NCBI RefSeq assembly: GCF_010093815.1
Contig: NW_022985566.1
Span: 386,884-450,883 of the forward strand
Source of the DNA: Pseudovirgaria hyperparasitica
Taxonomy: Eukaryota; Ascomycota; Dothideomycetes; Acrospermales; Acrospermaceae
Reading direction: 5' to 3'
Length of the DNA: 64,000 nt
The stretch's first letter is position 1. The number at the start of each line of letters is the position of its first letter. The translations under genes were made by a program, and so were the position numbers. A model generated the notes under the pieces. It was given only the letters and a program-made list of their open reading frames with translations. It was not told where the DNA came from and did no database searches. This document shows, piece after piece, positions 22,401 through 32,503 of the stretch.

Positions 22401-23995
22401 TAGATGATCCCCTGCATCTTATCAAAGATTCCCGCACCGACGATGCTTGCTAGCTTAACAAGATCGAACGACCCGGTCGCCATACGAGAATCAGACGCCC
22501 GGCCTTGTGTCTGTCGCCCGACCGCTACGAAGCATATAATCGATAGAACTCCCCTCTGAAAAAAGCAATATAGTCCCAAAGATAGCCGACGGCCGAGCAG
22601 CTACTCAAGAAAGAACAACAAACACATAGGCAAGAAGTCAGGATGCTACTATCTGCCGCCTCTTATACAGTATAGAACAACTCGAGCATGGAACAGCTTG
22701 ATCAATGAGAGAAGTTAGGCCTACAAGGAGGCGATCTGGGGCTTAAGATATTGCATGTAAGCGTAGAACTATCAGGACACCTTCGTGAGGTGTGGTGTAG
22801 CTTGGGTCATCTTATTAGTACGCAGCTGACATAGGACTGCTTTCACAATGCCCAGGTCTGCAACCATGTCTCGAGCTAAGAGTCGTTTGACTATAATGAC
22901 TGACTTCCATTCTTGCCACATGGACGGCTTTGATATAGCTTTCAATTTGACCAAGGCGCTGCCCCTAGCTTGTGCCCGACCAGAGAGAAGTTCTTTCTAG
23001 CTCAATATCTTGTAGCACTTTCTAGTCGAAGGTGCTCTAAGAGCGCGATCCATCTAATAATTTACCACTTACGCAGTGTCTAGTGCTGGCAGATTTGCTT
23101 ACAACTCGGAGGGAACCACAGCTGTTGTTACTTGAAGCGCTGGAAAGGACGTTGTCCATTCGTACACTCTGCTGTTTCTATCACGCTGACTGTGTAGGAA
23201 GTCACTACGTGGTAGAGTATTACTCTTATTCACTCGGACTTGTTTGCAGTGAATAAATAGAAAGAACATGTTAAGAGTGTTTTATAGCATTCTGTCTTTC
23301 TTGCACGTCCATCTCTGTTCAAGTCAAAACACCTACAATGAATTACGGCGTTGAATCGAATGATCGTTCAACCTCAACGGTGCGTGTTATGTGCATCTCT
23401 TACTCGTATCTATATCGGTCTCAAAGTGTTTCATGGTGTACGTCTCTGGGATTTATCTTCAATTTTCACCCCTGAAAACGCGCGGCGGCGATGCCGTTAT
23501 ATCCATACTAATAGTCATAGCTTTTGAATCCATATAGAAGCTGTTTGTTGTAGCCCTAGACATAAAGGAAGGAGAATTTTGTACATTTTACAGAACGCTT
23601 TGCATCTGAAAATCGTATTACCATAAGCCAAGGTCGGTCGAAACTAAGTGGTTCCATACAGAAACATAAGAGATATACCGGCACTCTCCTCGTGGTATCT
23701 GGTTGTCCATTTTGGACATCCCTAAGTAGCATTGCACTATGTGTCATGGGTGACTTCTCTGCAACTGTGAAACCGTACCGGATGAACCATGGACCGCACA
23801 TCCGCGCCCCTTTATTCACAATATTAGCGAGATCTAATCCCACCTTCGGCCCGAGGAATATTTCTTGTAAAACTTGGTAGCCTTCTACATACTCAGCCAG
23901 ATCTATCTATATAAATACTGTAGTACGTCCCAGCTCAACTTCGCCCGTTACATTCTAGCTTTGTATGCATTACACTCTAAACACCTTTGTATAGG
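19438..23995. other. 4.5-kb gene desert in accessory block
   Basis: No convincing complete gene. Contents seen: TGTCGTGA/ACGTCACGTCGTGA motifs near 20150-20210; GGCAGC/GATGATG-rich sequence at 20940-21010; an LTR-like fragment at ~21100-21279 (listed); and two orphan first-exon-like starts, at 21891 (CTTCACAATGG context, donor GTATGA at 21907) and 23338 (CCTACAATGAA context, donor GTGCGT at 23380). A minus-strand frame at 22579-22298 includes a hydrophobic segment (LVKLASIVGAGIFDKMQG) but lacks an ATG at its start. GC content is intermediate and RIP bias is mild. Confidence 0.4.
21100..21279. mobile_element. solo LTR-like fragment related to the chromovirus LTRs
   Basis: The block GTAGTGGCCAGATGGAACAG followed by AAGGTGTGTTCTGG matches the LTRs at 39108 and 54841 in order and spacing; a later CATGTGACCTTTCATCGCC and a terminal TTCCTGACA match their ACGTGACTGTTTACCGCC and TCCTAACA regions. 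The rest is diverged. It keeps many CpA sites, so it has escaped most of the RIP seen in the right half. This is best read as an old solo LTR of a related family. Confidence 0.4.
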
Positions 23996-25741
23996 ATGTG
24001 TAAGTATCTAAGAACTTTGCACTAGAAAGTTGAGTTTACTTATCGACTGTACAGATCACGGTACCGACAACATACCCACGTGGAGCAGTAACGGAGCTGC
24101 CTTAGCGGATAGATTGGTATTAGAACGTGTGGAAAGGGATTTTACGCATTATTCTGAGCGTATACCTACCATGGTAAGACTGTATCTTCCTACTTCAAGT
24201 GCTTCATATCTTATTCTTCGTAGCAACAGGAAGAGTTCCAACGTCGGCATAAGATGGATATCGAACAGCAGCGTCGACAGGACCTCATTGAAATGATCAC
24301 AAAGGCTTGGAAGATCGATAAGATCACCGAGTTCTTGAGTCCTCAAATGACACCTCGGCGACTAAGGACCCGTAACACTAACCCAAACCGAGATATCTAC
24401 ATGAACGTACAGGAAGACAAGCTAGATCTAGCCTTACTAGAGCTATTGTGTGAGCTTGCAAAGCTCACTACAGGAAGAACTGTAGATGCAAGGAAGATGC
24501 TGCTCAAACACTGGGCTTTGAGACATCCTGACAAAGACAACCCCAGGGATGATGAGAATCGAGGCCTTATAATTGAGGATGTCGCTCATGCTCTTAGCGA
24601 CGCAAAGGGTACGTTACACATGCTCTACTAACCTCGTATATATAGCATAACACTGACATATGGCATAGAGAAAAGTAATCAGAGCAGAGCTATTTTGAAT
24701 CAAGATGTTAGATCTCTTCCGCTGCCAGTCGAAACTGGGCAGGGCAAGGAGAAAGTGTTTAGCTCTGTAGATGCTGATAGTACAGCGACACCTGTTTTCG
24801 GAGGACTAAGCTCTCAAGATCATACGGCAGATGCTACACACAAGCGTAAGACTATTGGATCTGTTTCCAACAGTGATTCCATCCCGTTGAAGCATCGTAA
24901 GTTACCCGGATCCTACCAGGAAAAGCATTAACGTTTTCTAGTCGGGATACCTACGGCAGCAGAACCAGTGCCGTTTGACAGACTGGTACCAATACACACA
25001 TCTGCCAAGTCAATGGCGCCCCTTCATGATCCCAGTCAAGTCGGATCGACGAGAAGAAACGTCGTGGTTGCCACCGGGGTCCCAAAAGGTGGACACAAGA
25101 CTCCCCAAGTATCGAGCGCGGGGATCAAGAGACAGACGCCCGACGCCCTACAATCAAGCACTAAGGAAGAAAGAACAGACAGATGGATCAGCGAGACACG
25201 TAAGCACGCTCCAGCAGCGCATAATGACATTGGTGATGCTGATAAAAGTCCAGAAAAAGAGTCTACGACAGTCATCCACTCTGATGACTCGCCAGACAGC
25301 TCATACCAGCCTCCCAAGCCGGTTGGGTCAAGGCGACCCAAGAGGAAGCGTTCCATGCCTAAGGACGTACCCATCTTAGACTCGGAGGGCCCAGCGAGGA
25401 AGACAAGGGTGGTAGGAGCACTACACACTCGGTCACAGGGGCCCTGTGACGAGCAGTCGCTAGCAGAGTCCTGGAAGACCGTAGTGGCAGATTCCGACTT
25501 CCCCTCCAATGACCTCGCCCCAAACCATGAGCTTGTCCGGTGGCAGTCAGATACTGTGGACATCAACGAGACGCAGCGGGCGTACGCAGCTGCGCACCAC
25601 GGCGGAATGAGCCTGACGGAGATGCGGATGAGGTATACCCTGGCTTCAACATTTGTAGATCGCATTGATGCCGATCTCAATCGACAGTTCTTGGGACTGT
25701 CGATTTATGAGGCCGAGCAAAGGGAGGCACAGGGCGAATAA
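23996..25741 (+). CDS. orphan nuclear-type protein with one histone-fold-like module
   Basis: Five exons: 23996-23999 (ATGT only), 24055-24173, 24224-24608, 24669-24896 and 24942-25741. The introns are 55, 50, 60, 60-nt class and 45 bp (24000-24054, 24174-24223, 24609-24668, 24897-24941), with donors GTAAGT, GTAAGA, GTACGT and GTAAGT. All phases fit and give 511 aa. The N-terminus (MYHGTDNIPTWSSN) leads to a Gln/Arg-rich helix (QQEEFQRRHKMDIEQQRRQD). A helical module at residues ~105-168 (LDLALLELLCELAKLTTGR, then IIEDVAHALSDAK) matches two modules in the gene at 27518. The remaining two thirds is disordered and basic, with an AT-hook/NLS-like GSRRPKRKRSMPKD, and ends in a helical segment (MSLTEMRMRYTLASTFVDRI). 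I know no named family. The module's layout suggests a histone fold, hence chromatin or DNA binding, but this is inference. Confidence 0.7.
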
Positions 25742-26404
25742 GTTGACCAAGAGGACAGAATACGTTTCTGGTATGATTAGGACACATCGCATTGTATACA
25801 TAATACACAGTGTCCAACGTGCGTGCACAGATACATATGATAATAAGTCGTGACATTAGACCGTACCATGTATGACCCTCTTTGAAGTTCGCCGTTTCGA
25901 TTACGCTTGCGTCTACATTAATCGATCCACGTCCTCTGAAAGTGTTTAAAAATACTAACAAGTTTGTCATTACACGGTTTCCGCTAATCACTACCCCCAG
26001 ATGATTCGTGTGGGTAATGGATTACTCTTTTTCTGATCTACTTTATTATAAGAGAGAATGTAACCATGTTGTAACGATATAAGTATTTAAGCCTACACGA
26101 AGAGGCATCCCTACGTGTCTAGGATACGTTATGGATGCTTAGGCTATTTTCTAGCTCTAGAAATCCATCTACAGAGCTAAATCATAATAAATAGGGAGCC
26201 TGAGTCACCCACAAGAGATGTAGGCAATACCATAGTACTTAGAAACCACTATATCAACGAGGCTACTTGAGATTTGGATAGCAGTCTTTCTACGAGTTCT
26301 GTTCTCTTGGAACTCCAACGATTAGGTAGAATCTTGAACTATAAGAGTATTCTTTCTATTAAGGCATACAGTAGGTCTAGAGCTAGGAACTCCTACTATC
26401 GGTA
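25742..26404. other. intergenic, AT-rich, no gene seen
   Basis: Downstream of the orphan gene. Composition becomes AT-rich with scattered TATA and TAGA words. Short frames on both strands are without protein character. No repeat or RNA gene recognised. Confidence 0.4.
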
Positions 26405-26898
26405 CTAGCGAATACAAGTCTTATATAAATCGATATGCTCCTCATATGTAGGAGTTTCATGATCTGAGAGATCTCTTTTGATTTTTATATTGATACACTT
26501 TATGCTGTTGTTCATCGCGTGTATTATCTTTACTTGAAACGACCTTTCACATGAATAAAGATCTGCTCTAGGAGCCATGTATTTCATTGTATAGGTAGTC
26601 TTAATGATTGAAGTCTATTGAGTACGATAGAGCGATACATCCTATTCAAAGCTGTGCATTTACAGATTTTCCCGAAGTTTAGACCTGTGATATCAGACAT
26701 AAACCTTTCAAAAACGTGATTTGACACAGACACGAAATATTTAATATCATGACACCGCCCACAATTAAGTAGTTTATTAGGTGTTAAGCGCTTCTTATTC
26801 CATTCACAAGCGAACGATGAACAAGCTCTATTGAGGTTCAACAAGCCGAAAAGTAGTATCCAGTAGTGTTTTTCGTAGTTTTCCGACTCCCAGGACAT
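26405..26898 (-). pseudogene. Cys-containing gene remnant or unresolved small gene
   Basis: Minus strand. An ATG at 26898 opens a 104-codon frame (MSWESENYEKHYWILLFGLL) containing a CxxC-type cluster, LLNCGRCHDIKYF, then FERFMSDITGLNFGKICKC, and stopping near 26584. A second ATG frame (26587-26405, starting MKYMAPRADLYSCERSFQVK) overlaps that stop by four bases. Both read as ordinary protein rather than random sequence. The cysteine pattern (NCGRCHD ... KICKC) resembles the zinc-ribbon-like part found after the F-box in many fungal hypothetical proteins, but this is weak. Most likely it is one decayed gene carrying a frameshift near 26590, or two exons whose splice I cannot place. Confidence 0.35.
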
Positions 26899-27517
26899 TG
26901 CGATGAGTATATGATGTACCTGAACGAGTGGTTATACTAGTGTCAATAGGTTCAATACTAGCTGGAAATCGAGACGTGTGTAGAAAACTTTGTAGATATA
27001 TACTATATACTTAAGTCATGAGTTTAGTAATAGTTGTATCTTATGGCTACATTGGGTTAAGACTAATACTATATAAACCAAAACTCGCTATAGAAAGGAA
27101 TCTTCTGTTAGAGAGCCCCAGATTGAAAGATTCTTCTAGGTTATAGTCCTGGTTTCATTAAAGGCACTCTATTCACGTTAATTCTAATGAATATCGGGGG
27201 CTCCCTTACCTCATTATATGCAAGTATTACAATCAAAACCACTTGTCCTCCAAGAAGTGAAGAAGGAAGCTTTGGTAACACTATGTACCCGAGGGCTAGC
27301 TTCAGAGGTACATTTACGGTGAAACTACACATTGTGAAAGCACACGGTCCCGGCGAAAGGTTTTCGCGTCAAGTAAATACAAGCTTGTCTAAGCAAAATT
27401 TGCGCTGCTAACCAATATCATAGCAAGCTACGCAACCTGAAGCACCTTCTATACAACATCTTTCCGATTATTATCCCCATTCTCTCTGTCAAGATTGCCT
27501 CCTTTTACTCACTTATA
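26899..27517. other. intergenic upstream of second orphan gene
   Basis: AT-rich sequence to ~27170, then more balanced sequence. The last 60 bases before 27518 are pyrimidine-rich (CCCCATTCTCTCTGTC and CCTCCTTTTACTCAC), as in fungal leaders. A short plus-strand frame at 27187-27411 (ITIKTTCPPRSEEGSFGNTM) is not supported by splice or start context. Confidence 0.4.
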
Positions 27518-29738
27518 ATGGAAGATTCTACTCAGTCTAACATTTCATCCGACGAAGTGCCACTTCTAGAGCCCCCGAGAAGAGTAAGCACGCGTCATAT
27601 CCTAACAGAATTCGCTAGTACTAAGATATATTGCACCGCAGAGGCTAACACAAATGCAACTTAAGAGAAACCAGGAGCTAGCAAAAGCATGCCATGCAAA
27701 TTGGGGCTCTCCATTAGGTGTATCAGAGTCTACCGGAGGGAGTACTCCTTTGCTACCTCGGGTGCAAGGTTACGAAAAAGATGGCTTCACGCCAATACCT
27801 CTTGCCCCTGGGGATGACCCTGCTGGCTGGGCGGCCGTGAGACTAGAGGACTGGGATGTTGAGTTGCTTGAGAGCATGCTGGAACTATCCCAGATCACGA
27901 AAGGTAGGCCCAAGCAAGCCAGGCGAGCCTTAGAGTATCAGAGAATGCAGCGGCGTCGTGGTGATGGCGATGACAATTATATCGCGTCTTTCACGAAGAA
28001 AGACGTAGATGATGCAATCGTATACTTGAATTCCGACTCTGGAAGAGAAAAAGAAGCAGAAGACGGAGATGGAGAGGTGGGAGCCAGGCCTGCAAGCAAT
28101 ACAACTTCTACATATCCCACAAGAGTAAGTATCCGGACACTACAACGACTAGACAGTTCCCGCTAAATAGGTATCTCACAGAGGTCCAGGAATCAGCAGA
28201 CTGCAAAGACAGTCGAATTTATCAATCAGATCCAATGGTTTTGGGGCATAACGAAAGAAAGTGAGATACTACCAAGAGACTTCAAGTACGCACCTCGTGG
28301 TATTCCTGGCGCGGACGGTATCCTGCAGGAGGTAACCTTGGATCAACAAGGTCTGGATTCAGAACCACTGCCACCCATCTATTGGCCCCTGGGTTTATTA
28401 AAGTCCATGGAACGTCTCGCTATAGTCACCAAGAACAATCGTGCAGGTGCTCTGGAGGCACTGACCCGCGAGATTATGGCAAGACAATCGGGTACGAGCG
28501 AGGGCCGCCATTACTTATACCTCACAGCTAGAGACGTTGATAAGGCATCGAACAAAATAGCGCTGGCCAACTGTCTGGAGAAAATGCAACGCAAGAAGCT
28601 CATCAATAATCGCTCTGGAGAAGTCCACCCCAACGGTGGAGATATGAGCACTGAAACTGTCGAGGGAGAGGTCTCACAAAGTGAGAAACGTATAACAAAA
28701 CTACAGGTACGATTCGAAATCGATGCTTCTGGAAAAGTCAGAGTCGTCAGAACCGAACCCATATCTCAACAGCAGCCAATCATCATGCACGAGGTCGACG
28801 ACTCCTCTCCTACCACTACGCGCCGCTCAGGACGTCAGACTGAGAGACCGGACTACAAGGTCCGAAAGGCATTGAGAAGCATGTATGGTCGGCGTTCTCT
28901 CCCAATCATCCCAGACCCTACAAACACAGCTCATCCTTTGCCGCTGCTACGACTACAGCTCTCCGAGAAAGCAAGGGGAAAAAGAAGGATGGCTGACGCC
29001 GAGGACACCAGCACTGACACCGATACTCAGCGCAAGAGGGCCAGAGCCCTATCAAAGCCTCGAGGAACGACGAAAGAGATAGCACAGCCAGCTCGTACCG
29101 CGGTTCTGGCGGAGCAGCCTCCCCAATTCTCATACAGCCAACACAACACGACCGCACCTCAGACCTCAGGACTCGTACAACCAGCCTTGCCTCCACCACA
29201 CCAACCCACCCAGCGCCCTCAAACGCGCTCAGCACGACCAAACCGCCTCCACCAAATGCTGCAAAACTCCACCACGCAGGACAATCTCGCCAACACCGCC
29301 TCACTCCGCAACAACGGTGAATCCAGCAGGACCGCCAACTCCGACCCGCCTCCACGCCTTCAACCAGCCCCTGAGCCCCTTGCCTCCGCACCGCACGCCA
29401 ACGAACGTGAGATCACGGCTCGCCTTCATGGACTGCGGCTAGAGGCATACCCGCTTCCGCCGCACGCAGACGTCAACCGCGTTGGGATGGCGTGGACGCA
29501 CACGGCAGATCTGGGCATTCTCGAGTGCATCGAGGATGCGCGCGCCTGTGCCTCTGAGCACCGTGCGTATGCCTTGGAGCTTCGGCTGGAACAGCAGCGG
29601 AGGGAGCGAGAGGGTGGGATGATGGAAGTTCGTGCGGGTGAAGAGGAGGAGGGGTGGAACGGAGAGAGAGAAGAGGGCGGGGAGGATGGAGCTCCGGGTG
29701 GGGAGGAGAGGGGGGATGGAGAGGCCATGGAGGAGTAG
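27518..29738 (+). CDS. orphan nuclear-type protein with two histone-fold-like modules
   Basis: Three exons, 27518-27583, 27642-28124 and 28182-29738, with introns of 58 bp (GTAAGC...ACCGCAG) and 57 bp (GTAAGT...CTCACAG). All junctions are phase 0 and give 701 aa. Module 1 (residues ~88-153) carries DWDVELLESMLELSQITKGR, then FTKKDVDDAIVYL. Module 2 (~246-310) carries YWPLGLLKSMERLAIVTKNN, then YLTARDVDKASNKIAL. The two align with each other and with the module in the gene at 23996. Downstream comes a short strand-like stretch (ITKLQVRFEIDASGKVRVVR), a basic Arg/Gly-rich region with NLS-like clusters (RRSGRQTERPDYKVRK, KARGKRRM, TQRKRARALSKPRG), a long Pro/Gln/Asn-rich disordered tract, a helical ILECIEDARACASEHRAYAL and a Glu/Gly-rich tail. 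No family recognised. Upstream of exon 2 the same phase-0 PP(R)R junction style is seen. A role in chromatin is inferred. Confidence 0.75.
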
Positions 29739-30747
29739 GTGGCTGGAGGAGAAGGAAGGAAGAAGGTTGGTGGAGATGGAAGTGGGTGGGAGGGCAACGT
29801 GTAGTTGCTCAGCTCGCGTGTGTACTATATCATATCAATAAGTAATGGAGGTGAGTGGGGATCAAAATGTACTAGTAGACAGCTTGAGCGGTTGTGCGAC
29901 CAGTATAGAGGAGACCATACTGTATTTCTTTAACTGTGGAGCCATGTCTCCTTTAATAGTAAACACATTTCCATACAACCTATTCCGCGGGACATAGTAG
30001 AGAATTAGATATACGCTCAGGTCATAGACGTATACCTTGATATAGCACGTGTGTGTTTATCATAGCCAACTCATGAAACCTCGACTATAATATACTAGAT
30101 GTTATAGAGTACTACATACATTATAGCGTGATGGACTAATATCATCATAGAAGATATATATCCTTTCTATAGCTAATACACAGTAATTAATATCTATATA
30201 CTACATATGATATTCAATTAGATATAAGATTAAATGTTAGACTAATACTCTAGTATACAAGATAGAGAGTCATTATACGAAGCCCGAGATTCTACAGTTC
30301 TTGTATAGAGTGTATATGATATTATTACTATATTATACACTATATAAGACCTATACAATCTTCTAGCTATCATTAATACTATAGAAAGGTAAATATATTC
30401 TAGTTTCTCTACGCTATAGAGTCTTTTAAATCGCTATCTAATGGATAGCAAAGAAGTTTCCTTGTCTACAAGCCTGACACCTGACATCTTAAGTAGAGAA
30501 TATATCGGTTCTTATGAGCTGTCAAGCCTGTTCCAGCGATCCGTCTGTAACCTTTTCAGCGCGACGACCTCCTACGTTGGATATACTCGGATAATTACCC
30601 GATATGGTATGGAGATGCGTTCTGATTGGCTAGATAAGCCTACCGAAGTGGCCGCCTTATCAGAGGCGACTAAACATGCCCCGCTTTAGCGATAGCAGCT
30701 ACATTCACCAAACATACACAATATTTGGACGCAAATTATACTTCACC
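29739..30747. other. intergenic, AT-rich core with RIP-like bias
   Basis: From ~30000 to ~30430 the sequence is extremely AT-rich with many ATATAC/TATAG words and few CpA, suggesting an eroded repeat fragment of unknown identity. The last 300 bases recover a balanced composition and form the P450 promoter; an upstream in-frame ATG at 30676 would extend the P450 by 24 residues. Confidence 0.4.
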
Positions 30748-32503
30748 ATGGCTTCCTTGAATTCCTATCTACTTTTTATTTTTGCCCTTGTCCTTGTGCC
30801 GCTGTTTTTCATAGTACCGGCATTTATATCACCGCTGCGACGCGTGCCTGCAGCTCACCCGCTGGCTCAATTCTCCTCTGCTTGGATACTCTGGAAGCGT
30901 TTCCGAGTTGTGGAAAATGCGACCATTAAGGCAGTGCATGACCGGCTTGGGCCGGTGGTATTGCTGGGGCCAAATGAAGTCAGTGTGAATTGCGTTAAGG
31001 GTGGACTTTCGACGGTGTATGGAGGAGGCATGGAGAAGCCGACAGGGAAGGACGGATGGTATGGGAACTTTACGAATTTCAAGTATGTTGGCTCGGCCCT
31101 TGTTGGATGGCTAGTTGAACTTAATAACCCATAGTGTCATGAACATGTTCGCAACATCATCGGGGAAATTGCACTCTCAGCGGAAACGTATGATCTCCAA
31201 CATCTATTCGAAATCAAACATCCAGTCATCGAGGGAGCTGGCAGCCCGGAGTTCCATCATCTTTCATAAGCGCATATTACCAATGCTTGATGGTATATGT
31301 AGTGGGAGTATGTCTGGTGGCTACCGGCATACGCATGGCGTATGTGACATGTATCTTGTGTTATGCGGCATGACAATGGACATTGTTACATCCTATATCT
31401 TTGGATTATCGGTATCCGCAAACTTCACCGAGAATCCTATAGTATGCGGACACTTCATGCATAACTATAACTCGCGTCATGGCTATAGCTTCTGGCCATT
31501 CGAGACACCAGGCTTCTTGAGACTTATGGACCGATTCGGGCTGCGAAAGTATTTTGTGCCAGATCTGGTCGCAAAAGCAAACGGCGAGATTGAAGAGTGG
31601 ACCATGATTATGGTTGATGGTGCAAGGAAGCTTCTGGATAGTGGTGTTCAACAAGATCCTGAGAACACCCCGATCGTCTACCAGCAACTACGCTTAGGGC
31701 TCGAGAGAGAGGCAGCGAAAACTGGATCAAATCGATCATCTCATGAACAGCGGCTGATGATCGCTTCTGAGCTACTGGACCATTTCGCTGCGGGTTTCGA
31801 CACGTCGGCGATCACCTTGACCTACTTGGTGTGGGAGCTGTCACGACCACATAATCAACACCTACAAGGGAGACTGCGTAAAGAGCTTTTGACGTTATCA
31901 CCGATTCTTTCTGCGTCAAAACCGGGAAGTATGGACATCCCAGACGCGAAATCAGTGGACTCGCTGCCTCTACTCCAAGCCATCATTCAGGAGGTATTAC
32001 GTCTTCACTCAGCAATCCCTGGGCCTCAACCACGTGAGACGCCAGTCGGAGGCGCTTTCATAGGCCCTGATGTTCAGACAGGTTCCACCAGCCCTCAGTC
32101 AGGCAGAACGTACTTCATCCCAGGACGTGTTCGTGTCAGTGCAAATGCGCTAACACTGCACTCTAATCCTGATGTGTTCCCTGACCCTTCTAAGTTCTCT
32201 CCTGAGCGATGGTTGACTACTGAGGGCGAAGCGAGGAAGGAAATGGACCGATGGTTCTGGGCTTTTGGCAGCGGGGGGAGGATGTGTGTTGGTAGTAACC
32301 TGGCTATCTATCGTGAGCATCGACACTCAGAGCCAGTAACAGAGCTAATCTTAACAGAAATGAAATTCATCATCGCGGCGATTTATACTAGCTACAGGAC
32401 TCATATCATTGACGATACTGGCATTGAACAAGAAGATGCATATACTGCGCGTCCTCGAGGCCAGAAGCTAATGATTAAGCTGGAGCCTGTGAGTAACATA
32501 TGA
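30748..32503 (+). CDS. cytochrome P450 monooxygenase
   Basis: Haem-thiolate monooxygenase of the endoplasmic reticulum; substrate unknown. Three exons, 30748-31082, 31135-32312 and 32358-32503, give 552 aa. The start at 30748 has a strong CACCATGG context and is followed at once by a membrane anchor (YLLFIFALVLVPLFFIVPAF). P450 landmarks: helix-C-type HSQRKRMISN (~residues 125-134), oxygen-binding AGFDTS (~331-336), ExxR as EVLR (~398-401), FSPERW (~466-471) and the haem loop FGSGGRMCVG with the ligand Cys at ~496. Intron 1 (52 bp, GTATGT) restores NVMNMFATSS. Intron 2 (32313-32357, 45 bp, GTGAGC...TTAACAG) is in frame and stop-free; its removal gives the canonical GSNLAIYQEMKFIIAAIY. It resembles P450s of fungal secondary metabolism, but there is no backbone synthase in the window. 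Confidence 0.92.

Noticed and set aside
22298-22579. Minus-strand frame with a hydrophobic segment
   Set aside because: Starts with TTG, has no splice support, and similarity to fungal prion-forming or membrane-toxin domains is too weak to claim.
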